A DNA stretch of 64,000 nt from Lactobacillus sp. PV012 (lineage in GTDB: Bacteria; Bacillota; Bacilli; Lactobacillales; Lactobacillaceae). Shown one piece after another: positions 12,981 to 20,671 of the stretch. The position numbers were made by a program, and so were the translations under genes. Each line of letters opens with the position of its first letter. The stretch's first letter is position 1. The notes under the pieces are model-generated. The model did no database searches. It worked only from the letters and a program-made list of their open reading frames with translations, and was not told the DNA's origin. The stretch is taken from positions 62,001-126,000 of the forward strand of contig NZ_CP041983.1 in assembly GCF_014522325.1 (NCBI RefSeq), given 5' to 3'.

Positions 12981-14132
12981 CTATGAACCATCATAAGAGT
13001 CAAGAACAATGGGACCATTGGCAGAGTCATTAGATAAAGTTTGTAAAGCTTCAACTTTATGTACAAAGGGAATATGGACACGTGTCCGAGCAATTGCAAC
13101 AACATCAGAAATGATTTTGTTGGCAATTAAACGAATTTTAGGATCTAAGGTTAAATAAGCATGGCTAAATTGAATGGCTCCCCGTAATTTATTAGCGGTT
13201 AATTGATTAAATTCAGTAATGTGTTGATCTTCTAGTGCTGAAAAAAGAGCAAGCCAGAGTGATTCACGTTGCTGACGTGGAATTTGAGTATTCCAACTAA
13301 TAAAACTATGACGAATAACCCGACTAGCGGTTGTTAAGCCAGGAGCTAATACAAAACCATTTCTAGCAATTTCCCAGCGTCTAGGATCATGTTGGCTCAT
13401 CATATGGGCCTTACTTTTAACTACAATCGTTCTTTCAGGGTGATCAAGCATCATACCAAAGATAGATCCTTCTGGAACATAAGTAATCATTTTAGGAATA
13501 ACACGTTGAAATTCAGGCAGAGAGTATGTCTCTTTCATAAATCCAGGCCCATCAAAGCTATAAGCTTTAATTACTCGATCTTGATCTTTAATTGATAGGT
13601 TAGTAATAGAGTAACTAGCAAAATTACCACCTTTTGAGTGACCAGTAGTAATAATTTTACTATTAGGATAAAGGGAAGCGATATGGTTCAGATATTCTCC
13701 AGCAGTAGATTGACCACCGACTTCAGGTTTGTAACTCATATCAATATCTTCTGTAATTCCAATCATACTTCCATCGGTACCGCGGAAGCTGACTAAAATA
13801 ACATGCGGAGCAATACGTAAGGTAGCGGCAGTGAATTGGATAGGTGGATTTTTTTGCATTTTATCTGACCAATCTAGAAAGGTAATATCCTTATAGCGAT
13901 TACTAATTGGAAGAAGTTGCAGTGCTAGGTTATCATTATTACTAAATTGGTAAGGTTTAGCTCTTTTATAGTAGAGACGTTCAGCTGCTTCGCCAAGAGT
14001 GTGACCGGCAACTGATTTATCAAAAGGAAGATAGGCTAGTGTTGCAAAAAAAGCAGCATCAAGGCTATTAAATGGATCTACATCAAAAGAGAGATCCCCA
14101 CGCCAGCGAACGTAGTCTAGTAGTTTTGCCAT
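12981..14132 (-). CDS. DUF2974-family (Mbeg1-like) lipase/alpha-beta hydrolase
   Basis: A 383-aa cytosolic protein of the alpha/beta-hydrolase fold. The nucleophile elbow reads TTGHSKGGNFA, with Ser in GHSKG; VSFRGTDGS upstream fits an oxyanion strand as in class 3-type lipases, and a YSFDGPGF motif typical of DUF2974 follows. There is no signal peptide. The ATG at 14132 is preceded by AAAGGA at 7 bases; a TTG one codon earlier is less likely. The substrate is unknown. It is transcribed alone, convergent with scrK. Confidence 0.8.
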   Translation of the reverse strand: MAKLLDYVRWRGDLSFDVDPFNSLDAAFFATLAYLPFDKSVAGHTLGEAAERLYYKRAKPYQFSNNDNLALQLLPISNRYKDITFLDWSDKMQKNPPIQFTAATLRIAPHVILVSFRGTDGSMIGITEDIDMSYKPEVGGQSTAGEYLNHIASLYPNSKIITTGHSKGGNFASYSITNLSIKDQDRVIKAYSFDGPGFMKETYSLPEFQRVIPKMITYVPEGSIFGMMLDHPERTIVVKSKAHMMSQHDPRRWEIARNGFVLAPGLTTASRVIRHSFISWNTQIPRQQRESLWLALFSALEDQHITEFNQLTANKLRGAIQFSHAYLTLDPKIRLIANKIISDVVAIARTRVHIPFVHKVEALQTLSNDSANGPIVLDSYDGS

Positions 14133-14238
14133 CAAACCATCCTTTCTTTAAATTTAGACTATTTATATTTAGGTCATGTCTTAATTGTATAATGCAATCG
14201 GTTGAAAAAACATCAAAAGGGCTTGTGATTTTCAATAC

Positions 14239-14270
14239 AAAAGACCCATAACAATTGTCATGGATCTTTT
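14239..14270. terminator. Terminator after the MgtC-like gene
   Basis: AAAAGACCCA (14239-14248) pairs with TGGATCTTTT (14261-14270) with one G-T wobble. The hairpin has U-rich flanks in both directions, and it ends the minus-strand gene at 14275. Confidence 0.7.
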
Positions 14271-14274
14271 GAGT

Positions 14275-14976
14275 TTATTTTCCGCCTCGATTATAAGTAA
14301 TTTGTTCAATTGCTGGATTTTGTTCGAGGGCTAAAATGATGTTGTTTTCATCCTTTCGATTCTTAATTACTCCATCAACATGTACTACAATATTTTCTGA
14401 ATTTAAATTAAGAATTTTGATAGAAACTTGTTCGACTTCGTTTTCTTCGAGTTGTTTTTTTAGATCCTCTAAAAATGTCTCGCTGTATTTTGCTTCAATT
14501 TGAACATTGAATCTAACATGAAGAATGATGAAGTTGATGAAATTATCATCGTGAAAAATAATTTGAATTACAAATAAGAAGAATGTAGTTACAACACCTA
14601 GAATATATAATCCAGCACCAATTGCCATTCCGATAGCAGCAGTAGCTAAAATACCAGCTGCTGTGGTCAAACCTGAAACTTGCTGTTTACGAACTAAAAT
14701 TGTTCCGGCACAAATAAATGAGATACCAGTAACAATTTGTGCTGCAATTCTTGAGGGATTTAAGATAATGTTTTGCGTAGAAAGCAAATCATAAAATCCA
14801 TATTTAGATAAAATCATGAATAAAGCAGCAGCTACAGCAACTACAATGTGGGTTCTCATCCCAGCACTTTTTCTTAAAGTGGCACGCTCATAACCAATTG
14901 CGCCTCCACAAAGGGCAGCCACAAGCAAGCGGAGTAACCAGTCTAGCTGTGTGGCCATAGGAATTAATTTATCCAA
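14275..14976 (-). CDS. MgtC/SapB family membrane protein
   Basis: 233 aa. The N-terminal ~140 residues contain four to five membrane segments with the MgtC signature (LLVAALCGGAIGYERATLRKSAGMRTHIVV), a conserved acidic residue in GYER, and TAAGILATAAIGMAIGAG. The soluble C-terminal part resembles an ACT-like domain. MgtC proteins are linked to growth in low Mg2+ and to regulation of the F-type ATPase in other bacteria. Nothing in the context defines the role here. A GGAGTG ribosome-binding site precedes the ATG. Confidence 0.85.
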   Translation of the reverse strand: MDKLIPMATQLDWLLRLLVAALCGGAIGYERATLRKSAGMRTHIVVAVAAALFMILSKYGFYDLLSTQNIILNPSRIAAQIVTGISFICAGTILVRKQQVSGLTTAAGILATAAIGMAIGAGLYILGVVTTFFLFVIQIIFHDDNFINFIILHVRFNVQIEAKYSETFLEDLKKQLEENEVEQVSIKILNLNSENIVVHVDGVIKNRKDENNIILALEQNPAIEQITYNRGGK

Positions 14977-15101
14977 AAAATCTCACTCCTTTTCTTAGAA
15001 TACTCTCTATATTGTATCCTATTTTGGAAAGTAAAAACGATTAAATTTAAAAATGGTTGTTATATAATTAAGATTTTAACAATAAAATTTAAAATTATAT
15101 C

Positions 15102-15130
15102 TTGCAAATAATTTGGCCTTTAGATATAAT
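15102..15130 (+). promoter_or_regulatory. Promoter of tRNA-Thr copy 1
   Basis: TTGCAA (15102-15107) and TATAAT (15125-15130) are 17 bases apart, ending 17 bases before the mature tRNA. Confidence 0.7.
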
Positions 15131-15147
15131 ATTAAATGTAAAATGTT

Positions 15148-15220
15148 GCTGACTTAGCTCAGTTGGCAGAGCACGTCACTAGTAATGATGAGGTCGAAGG
15201 TTCGAATCCTTTAGTCAGCA
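15148..15220 (+). tRNA. tRNA-Thr (anticodon AGU), copy 1
   Basis: The 73 bases fold as a complete cloverleaf. The acceptor arms are GCTGACT/AGTCAGC, the D arm GCTC/GAGC, the anticodon stem CGTCA/TGATG with loop CTAGTAA, and the T arm GAAGG/CCTTT with TTCGAAT. The anticodon AGT reads threonine ACN codons after A-to-I editing. The 3' CCA is not encoded. It is identical base for base to a second copy at 28435. Confidence 0.95.
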
Positions 15221-15231
15221 CTATATAAATT

Positions 15232-15260
15232 AAAACTCAGTCAAATGACTGAGTTTTTTT
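15232..15260 (+). terminator. Terminator after tRNA-Thr copy 1
   Basis: AAAACTCAGTCA (15232-15243) and TGACTGAGTTTT (15246-15257) form a perfect hairpin followed by T residues. Confidence 0.85.
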
Positions 15261-15264
15261 GTAT

Positions 15265-15303
15265 AAAAAAAGAAAAAGTAATCAAAACTACTTTTTCTTT
15301 TTC
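15265..15303 (-). terminator. Terminator after the solo OrfA gene
   Basis: AAAAAGAAAAAGTA and TACTTTTTCTTTTT are complementary around a short loop, immediately after the minus-strand gene at 15318. Confidence 0.6.
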
Positions 15304-15317
15304 TTTTTAGCCTCTGT

Positions 15318-15791
15318 TCATGAAACTAAATTCTTTAAATAATTATTTTCTTGAATTAGAGCATTAATTTGTTTTCTTAACTGTTCCAGTTCAGTTCTTT
15401 CGCTAGAAGAAAGTGATTGGACAGGAGTTTGTTCAAGAGCAGGACGACCACGCTTTTTAGTGGAATTTAATAGTTCTCCCTTATTTAGAAGTCGTTGCCA
15501 TTGATAAATAATTGATGGACTTGAGATACCAAATTTGAGAGCAGTTGCTTCATAAGTAGCTTCATTATCTTTCTTCCATTGAAGTACTTTTAATTTGAAG
15601 TTTTTATTGTAGCCCTTGTGGTTACGCTTTTCTTTTAGAGCACTTGCGCCATGGGCTTTATATTGTTTAACCCAAAATAGTAATTGAGCGTTAGTTCTAA
15701 TATTGAGTTCATCAATTATTTTTTTACTACTTTCTCCATTTAAGTATGATTTAACGGCGCTAAGCTTTTGCTCATAACTAACTTTACTCAA
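15318..15791 (-). CDS. Solo IS3-family OrfA-like helix-turn-helix protein
   Basis: The 157-aa protein has two tandem helix-turn-helix segments (YEQKLSAVKSYLNGESSKKI and KLKVLQWKKDNEATYEATALKFGI) and a C-terminal leucine-rich coiled coil (LEQLRKQINALIQENNYLKNL), the layout of IS3/IS150-group OrfA. No OrfB catalytic gene and no terminal repeats are visible next to it. After the TGA the same frame reads T-E-A and six Lys, a typical OrfA tail, so the stop looks like a late truncation. It may be an IS remnant or a domesticated DNA-binding protein. It lies directly behind a tRNA gene. Confidence 0.65.
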   Translation of the reverse strand: MSKVSYEQKLSAVKSYLNGESSKKIIDELNIRTNAQLLFWVKQYKAHGASALKEKRNHKGYNKNFKLKVLQWKKDNEATYEATALKFGISSPSIIYQWQRLLNKGELLNSTKKRGRPALEQTPVQSLSSSERTELEQLRKQINALIQENNYLKNLVS

Positions 15792-15879
15792 GTTAAAAAT
15801 CCTTTCTAAATATTTGTACTTTCTTTTCTCTATCTCTTTTATTAACTTTGAATTGAAATTGATATTATAACTTCGTTTC

Positions 15880-15908
15880 TTGTATGGAAGTTACTCGATA
15901 TTTATAAT
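15880..15908 (+). promoter_or_regulatory. Promoter of the two-component operon
   Basis: TTGTAT (15880-15885) and TATAAT (15903-15908) are 17 bases apart. TAACTT and AAGTTA form a dyad flanking the -35 region (about 15867-15892), a possible regulator site. Confidence 0.55.
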
Positions 15909-15961
15909 ATAAGGGACAAAGGTAAAATAAACGTAAACTTAGAAAAAATAAAAAATAAATT

Positions 15962-16636
15962 ATGAAGATATTAATAGCAGAAGACGATAAAAATATTCAA
16001 ACACTGTTGAAAGCTTATTTAGAAAATGATTATCAAATTGTACAAGCTATTGATGGTCAAGAAGCTATAAATTACTTGGAAAAGTATCCAGTTAATCTTT
16101 TAATTACAGATATCATGATGCCGAAGGTATATGGTTTTGAATTAGTAAAGAAAGTTCGTCAGGCAGGATATGATTTCCCAATTATGATGTTAACCGCTAA
16201 AGATTCAATTCAAGATAAAACAATTGGTTTTGAAAATGGTGTAGATGACTACATGACTAAGCCGATTAATTATCAAGAATTAAAGTTGCGTTTAGTGGCT
16301 TTAATTCGAAGAGCTAATATTCAACATCCCCAGCAATTAGAAATTAAAGATATAGTGATAAATAAACAAACGTATAAGTTAGTACGTGGAAAAGAAGAAG
16401 TGGAATTTTCTAAAAAGGAATTTAAATTGCTTTATAAGTTGCTTTCCTCGCCAGACCAAATTTTTACTAAGGAACAATTGTTAGACGCAGTTTGGGGAAG
16501 GGATTCATTCAGTACAGAAGATACTGTTAAAACTCACATTAGTAAATTAAGAAAATTATGCGCTTCATATGAAGATGCATTTAAAATAGTTACTGTTAGA
16601 GGATTAGGTTATAAGGGGGAAATCATTGAAAAATAA
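15962..16636 (+). CDS. OmpR/PhoB-family response regulator
   Basis: The 224-aa protein has a receiver domain (residues 1-~118: acidic pocket EDD, phospho-acceptor Asp in LLITDIMMPK, MLTAKDS, TKPIN) and a C-terminal winged-helix DNA-binding domain (FSKKEFKLLYKLL...VKTHISKLRKLC...VTVRGLGYK). No Shine-Dalgarno is visible before the ATG (AAAAATAAAAAATAAATT), unusual in this window. It heads an operon with two tandem histidine kinases, the first of which is broken by an IS. Its regulon cannot be told from sequence. Confidence 0.93.
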   Translation: MKILIAEDDKNIQTLLKAYLENDYQIVQAIDGQEAINYLEKYPVNLLITDIMMPKVYGFELVKKVRQAGYDFPIMMLTAKDSIQDKTIGFENGVDDYMTKPINYQELKLRLVALIRRANIQHPQQLEIKDIVINKQTYKLVRGKEEVEFSKKEFKLLYKLLSSPDQIFTKEQLLDAVWGRDSFSTEDTVKTHISKLRKLCASYEDAFKIVTVRGLGYKGEIIEK

Positions 16637-17219
16637 AAGTACTTCTTTCTCTTTTTTAATAGTTGTTTACTCTGCATTTCTTGCACTGGTAGTAGCACCA
16701 TTATTTGGCGGTGCAGTGGGAGTATCGGTGTATACGGGTAAAAGTCCCCATATTATTGGCTGGTTAATGATTACTCTATTGTTTGTGCTAAGCTTTATTG
16801 TGAATTATCTTGTATTAACATATTTATTTACTTACGTTAATAAACTGACACAAGCAATTAAACAAGTGGCTAATGGTGATTTTAGGATAAGATTAGAAAG
16901 AAATAGATTTAATCCATTTGACTCAACTTTTTCTGACTTTAATCATATGGTTTCTGAATTAGATAGCACAAAAGTTATGAAGGAAGATTTTATTAGTAAG
17001 TTTTCTCATGAATTTAAAACTCCAATTACTTCAATTCATGGTTTTGCAGATTTACTTTTAAATCAAGAATTATCAAAACAAAAGCAAAAAGAATACTTGA
17101 AAATAATTGCAGAAGAATCGAATCGTTTAAGTCAACTTTCAACACAAATAATGAAACTAACGAATTTAGAAAATAAAAAAATAGTAACAAATAAGAAAAA
17201 AATAGAAGTTGACGAATGA
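16626..17219 (+). pseudogene. Sensor histidine kinase 1, N-terminal part (split by IS)
   Basis: The first half of a HisKA kinase: two membrane segments (residues ~8-35 and 45-70), a HAMP linker (LTQAIKQVANGDFRIRL) and the H-box SHEFKTPITSIHGFADLL. Start is TTG at 16626, with AAGGGGGA upstream and an 11-base overlap with the response regulator. The frame runs into the 1,496-bp IS at 17217. The missing half resumes at 18713 as EELRKVLISLF, and joining across one GAA gives VDEELRK, as in the intact paralogue downstream. The truncated protein keeps the H box but has no ATPase domain. Confidence 0.9.
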
Positions 17220-17269
17220 AGTGCCTCATAATTGTTAGACATAGATCTAACGATTGTGAGGTATTTTTT

Positions 17270-17806
17270 ATGACTAAATATTCTAATGGGTTCAAAATTA
17301 AGATTGTTTCTGAATTCTTTAATCATCAAGATTCAATAAAGGGATTAAGTAGAAAGTACAATATTCCTTACTCTATGGTATATAAATGGATTCATCAGGC
17401 TGATGAAAATGGCCTTGAATCTCTTAAAATTAAACATAAGAAGATGAACTATTCTCCTGAGTTTAAGTTAAATGTGGTACGCTATTATTTAAATAATCCT
17501 AATTTAGGAATAACTCCGGTAGCTGCCAAGTTCAATATAAATTCTTCTCAGGTTTACACTTGGGTTAATAAATTTAAAAAAGAAGGTATGGCTGGTTTAC
17601 TTCCTAAGCAGAAAGGACATCCATCCAAAATGCCTAAGAAACCTAAAAAGAAACAAGCTCAAAAGATAAAACTTAGTGAGAAGCAAAAATATGAAGAGAA
17701 GATTATTAAACAAGAAGCGGAAATCGAAAAATTAAAACTGGAGAATCTTGTCTTAAAAAAAGTGGCTGCCCGTTATCCTCGCTATCCAACAAAGAAAAAA
17801 CGCTAA
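17270..17806 (+). CDS. IS3-family transposase OrfA (copy 1)
   Basis: 178-aa DNA-binding subunit with two helix-turn-helix units (KIVSEFFNHQDSIKGLSRKYNIPYSMVYKWI and the segment around FKLNVVRYYLNNPNLGITPVAAKFNI). A basic linker and a leucine-zipper-like coiled coil (KYEEKIIKQEAEIEKLKLENLVLKK) follow. It ends in PTKKKR. The ATG at 17270 is chosen because upstream codons belong to the inverted repeat. An A-rich slippery run (AAAGAAAAAAC) just before the stop would allow -1 frameshifting into OrfB. Confidence 0.88.
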   Translation: MTKYSNGFKIKIVSEFFNHQDSIKGLSRKYNIPYSMVYKWIHQADENGLESLKIKHKKMNYSPEFKLNVVRYYLNNPNLGITPVAAKFNINSSQVYTWVNKFKKEGMAGLLPKQKGHPSKMPKKPKKKQAQKIKLSEKQKYEEKIIKQEAEIEKLKLENLVLKKVAARYPRYPTKKKR

Positions 17807-17829
17807 TTATCAAGGATATTCGGGCTAAA

Positions 17830-18675
17830 GTGCCAACTGTAAAGCTGAATACCTTATTTAGTCTGCTTAAGCTTAATCGAAAAACATATTATGATAACTT
17901 AAAAAATCGAATTAATAAGTGCGATAGATACGCTAAAGTTAAGAAAGAAATTAATCATATTTATTATGATGAAAGTAATGAAACATACGGTTATCGGCGT
18001 ATTTGGGGCGCTTTAAAAGATACTGGTATCAATCTTGCTAAGGAAACTGTTCGTAAAATTATGCGTGATATGGGTATTAAAACCATGATTTATCATAAGA
18101 ATACAGCTAAGTACAGTTCTTATAAAGGTAGCGTTGGCAAAAAGGCTCCTAATATTCTTAATCAGATCTTTGATGAGACTATCCCTTATAAGGTCTTGCA
18201 TACCGATGTAACAGAATACAAATTAACTAATGGCAAAAAAGTCTATATTTCACCAATAGTTGATGAAGCATCTCTGGAAATACTGGCTTGTGCAGTTAGT
18301 TACTCTCCTGAGATGAAGACTATTTATAGGATGCTTGATGAACTTGAAGTAAATTTACCAAAAGATGCACGACCAATTTTACATTCTGATCAAGGTTTTC
18401 AATATCAAAATGCTGGTTATCAAGCCCGTCTTAAAGAAATGAATATTACACAAAGCATGTCTAGAAAAGGAAATTGTCATGATAATGCGCCAGGTGAAAC
18501 TATATTCAACCTAATGAAAAGAGAATGCCTAAATCGACTTAAGATTGGCTCTCTTGAAGAGATGAAGCAAGTGTTAAGTAAGTATGTCACTTGGTTTAAT
18601 AATATTCGTCGTTCCAATAAATTAAAATACACGACTCCTGTAAAATACAGAAATCGTGTATTATCAAGTATTTAA
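17830..18675 (+). CDS. IS3-family transposase OrfB, DDE integrase (copy 1)
   Basis: 281-aa catalytic part with an HTH_21-like region (YYDESNETYGYRRIWGAL) and an rve integrase core. The catalytic Asp residues lie in LHTDVTEYK and HSDQGFQYQ and the Glu in PGETIFNLMKRE. The open frame extends upstream of the listed GTG to the A-rich run in OrfA, so the natural product is probably an OrfAB fusion made by -1 frameshifting. This copy looks intact. Confidence 0.9.
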   Translation: MPTVKLNTLFSLLKLNRKTYYDNLKNRINKCDRYAKVKKEINHIYYDESNETYGYRRIWGALKDTGINLAKETVRKIMRDMGIKTMIYHKNTAKYSSYKGSVGKKAPNILNQIFDETIPYKVLHTDVTEYKLTNGKKVYISPIVDEASLEILACAVSYSPEMKTIYRMLDELEVNLPKDARPILHSDQGFQYQNAGYQARLKEMNITQSMSRKGNCHDNAPGETIFNLMKRECLNRLKIGSLEEMKQVLSKYVTWFNNIRRSNKLKYTTPVKYRNRVLSSI

Positions 18676-18712
18676 AATTTTATAAAGTGTCTAACTTTCT
18701 TATGGCACTTCA

Positions 18713-19138
18713 GAAGAGTTGCGAAAAGTCCTCATTTCTTTATTTGCGACTATTGAAAAAAAGAAACTTAAGTATAAGGTAAATTTAGAAAAAGTAACTT
18801 ATTTTACAGATCCAGAATTGTTAAAGGGTGTCTGGGTTAATTTGTTAAATAATGCAATTAAATTTGCTCCTGAAAAAGGAACTATCTTTGTAAGTTGCTA
18901 TAAAAGAGATAAGCAAGTTGAAGTAATTATTGGTAATAACGGGGAAAAGATTAATGATAAAGAAAAAGAAAAGATATTTGAAAAGTTTTATCAAGGTGAT
19001 CACCCTAAGCAATCTCTTGGTTTAGGATTAGGTTTAACAGTAGTCAAGCAACTCCTAGAGATTCTAGGGGGGGAGATAGGTGTCATGTCAACATATGATG
19101 GTATAGAAGGAACATTTTTTAAGGTTAGGTTAGGATAA
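18713..19138 (+). pseudogene. Sensor histidine kinase 1, C-terminal part
   Basis: The second half of the split kinase: remaining dimerisation helix then the HATPase domain with the N box (NLLNNAIKFAPEKGTIFV), G1 (IIGNNGEKI) and G2 (LGLGLGLTVVKQLLEILGG) motifs, ending ...FFKVRLG. It begins directly at the GAA target duplication. There is no credible own start, so it is unlikely to be made as an active kinase. Confidence 0.88.
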
Positions 19139-19145
19139 TGATAAA

Positions 19146-20207
19146 GTGAAAAATAAGAAAAAATTGTATTCAAGATCAGCAATAGGATACTCAGTAATAA
19201 TTGCTTTTATAGCAGTAATCATCATTGATCTACTACTATTTTTCTGGGTACTTCATGCGCCCTATGGCTTGATGCCTCCTGGTACAGCACCATTTGTAGT
19301 TGGAGCGGTGGCAACCCTTCTTTTGCTTATAGTTATTTTTATTGCAGTTTATTTAGTGCTAAATCCCCTTATTAAGGCTTTAAATAAGTTAATTAAGAGT
19401 ATGCAAGAAGTAGCTGACGGTAATCTTTCAACTCGTTTAGAAACTAATTCTACTAATTTATTAAACAAGGCTTTTGAAAACTTTAATAAAATGGTAGCTG
19501 ACTTAAATGGGCTAGAATTATTAAAAGAAGATTTTATTAGTAAATTTTCTCATGAATTTAAAACACCAATTGCATCAATTAATGGCTTTGCTCAATTATT
19601 AACAGATCCAAATATTCCAGTTAACAAAAAAGAAGAATATAGTAAAATTATTGCTGAAGAATCAGAGAGGTTAAGTAAATTATCTGGGCAAATAATGTTG
19701 CTTACTAACTTGGAAAATAAAACAATTATTAGTGAAAAAGAAAATGTAGAAATTGATGAGGAGCTAAGAAAGGCAGTTATTTCGCTGTTACCAAGTTTAG
19801 AAGCTAAAGAACTATCTTATGAATTAAAAGAACTATCTTATGAATTAGATGTACAAAAAGCTACTTTTTATTCGAACGCAGAATTATTAAGAGAGATATG
19901 GATTAATTTGTTAAACAATTCTATTAAATTTACGCCTAAAGGAGGAACGATTTTTATAAGTTGTAAAGAAAAAAGAGGAGGAAAAGTTAGTGTAATAATC
20001 GGTAATAATGGACCGATAATAGCTGAAAAAGAAAAAAATAAGATTTTTCAAAAGTTCTATCAAGGTAATCATGATCAGAAAAATCAAGGCTTAGGACTAG
20101 GTTTAAGTATTGTTAAACAAATTTTAGACTTAGTAGGTGGCAAAATTACCGTTAAAACTAGTTATAAAAATATCTCAGGAACTTTCTTTGAAGTAATTTT
20201 GTACTAA
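19146..20207 (+). CDS. Sensor histidine kinase 2 (paralogue of the split kinase)
   Basis: 353-aa membrane kinase with two N-terminal membrane segments, HAMP, H box SHEFKTPIASINGFAQLL, N box NLLNNSIKFTPKGGTIFI and G box LGLGLGLSIVKQILDLVGG. GTG start eight bases after the previous reading frame ends; the ribosome-binding site is weak (AGGATAA). It closely resembles histidine kinase 1, pointing to tandem duplication behind one response regulator. A perfect 21-bp tandem duplication at 19806-19847 gives KELSYEL twice in the linker before the ATPase domain. The upstream IS may be polar on it. Confidence 0.9.
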   Translation: MKNKKKLYSRSAIGYSVIIAFIAVIIIDLLLFFWVLHAPYGLMPPGTAPFVVGAVATLLLLIVIFIAVYLVLNPLIKALNKLIKSMQEVADGNLSTRLETNSTNLLNKAFENFNKMVADLNGLELLKEDFISKFSHEFKTPIASINGFAQLLTDPNIPVNKKEEYSKIIAEESERLSKLSGQIMLLTNLENKTIISEKENVEIDEELRKAVISLLPSLEAKELSYELKELSYELDVQKATFYSNAELLREIWINLLNNSIKFTPKGGTIFISCKEKRGGKVSVIIGNNGPIIAEKEKNKIFQKFYQGNHDQKNQGLGLGLSIVKQILDLVGGKITVKTSYKNISGTFFEVILY

Positions 20208-20301
20208 CCATGCGAGAACTAAAAAATACAAGTCTATTTTTTAAAGTTAAAATTGCTAAAATATCCTTATAATATTTCAAAATTAAGAGAGGATTTTAAC
20301 A

Positions 20302-20625
20302 ATGGGATATTTGGAATTAGCAATTGCGATTGTAGCAGAAGTAATTGGGACAAACTTCATGAAAGCGTCAGCCGGATTTACTAAATTATGGCCTTCAGTT
20401 ATTACTGTTATATCGTATTTGATATGTTTCTATGCCTTAAGTCTTTCTTTGAAAACTTTAAACCTAAGCGTAGCTTATGCGACATGGGGTGGAGTTGGAA
20501 TAATTTTAACTACAATTATTGGGATTATGTTTTGGCATCAAAACATTTCTTTAGCTCAGGTAGTAGGAATTACCCTGATAGTGATTGGGGTAGTAATTAC
20601 TAATCTATTTTCCACTGGACATTAA
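20302..20625 (+). CDS. Small multidrug resistance (SMR) family transporter
   Basis: A 107-aa protein with four membrane helices. Glu13, the proton/substrate-binding residue of EmrE-type pumps, is present in AIVAEVIGTNFMKAS, and the family motif LSVAYATWGGVGI lies in helix 3. SMR proteins export quaternary amines or guanidinium. It stands alone, with no second SMR subunit next to it, so it would act as a homodimer. AGAGAGGA precedes the ATG. Confidence 0.92.
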   Translation: MGYLELAIAIVAEVIGTNFMKASAGFTKLWPSVITVISYLICFYALSLSLKTLNLSVAYATWGGVGIILTTIIGIMFWHQNISLAQVVGITLIVIGVVITNLFSTGH

Positions 20626-20659
20626 AAGCTTTAGCTTGAAAGTAAGCTAAAGCTTTTTT
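20624..20659. terminator. Bidirectional terminator (SMR / APC genes)
   Basis: AAAAGCTTTAGCTT (20624-20637) and AAGCTAAAGCTTTT (20644-20657) form a 14-bp perfect hairpin between two convergent genes, T-rich at both ends. Confidence 0.88.
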
Positions 20660-20671
20660 CATCTATTCATT

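Larger units (their letters stand above)
17217..18712 (+). mobile_element. IS3-family (IS150-group) insertion sequence, copy 1
   Basis: 1,496-bp element inserted in histidine kinase 1. Its ends are imperfect inverted repeats (left TGAAGTGCCTCATAATTG..., right reading inward TGAAGTGCCATAAGAAAG..., both reaching GTTAGACA). It is flanked by a 3-bp duplication GAA (17214-17216 and 18713-18715). It encodes OrfA and OrfB in -1 relation. A second copy of the same length when its own insertion is removed lies at 37967-40934 in opposite orientation. Confidence 0.93.

Noticed and set aside
13389..13595. Open frames antisense to the DUF2974 gene and other gene shadows
   Set aside because: They lack ribosome-binding sites and mirror strongly coding genes on the opposite strand.
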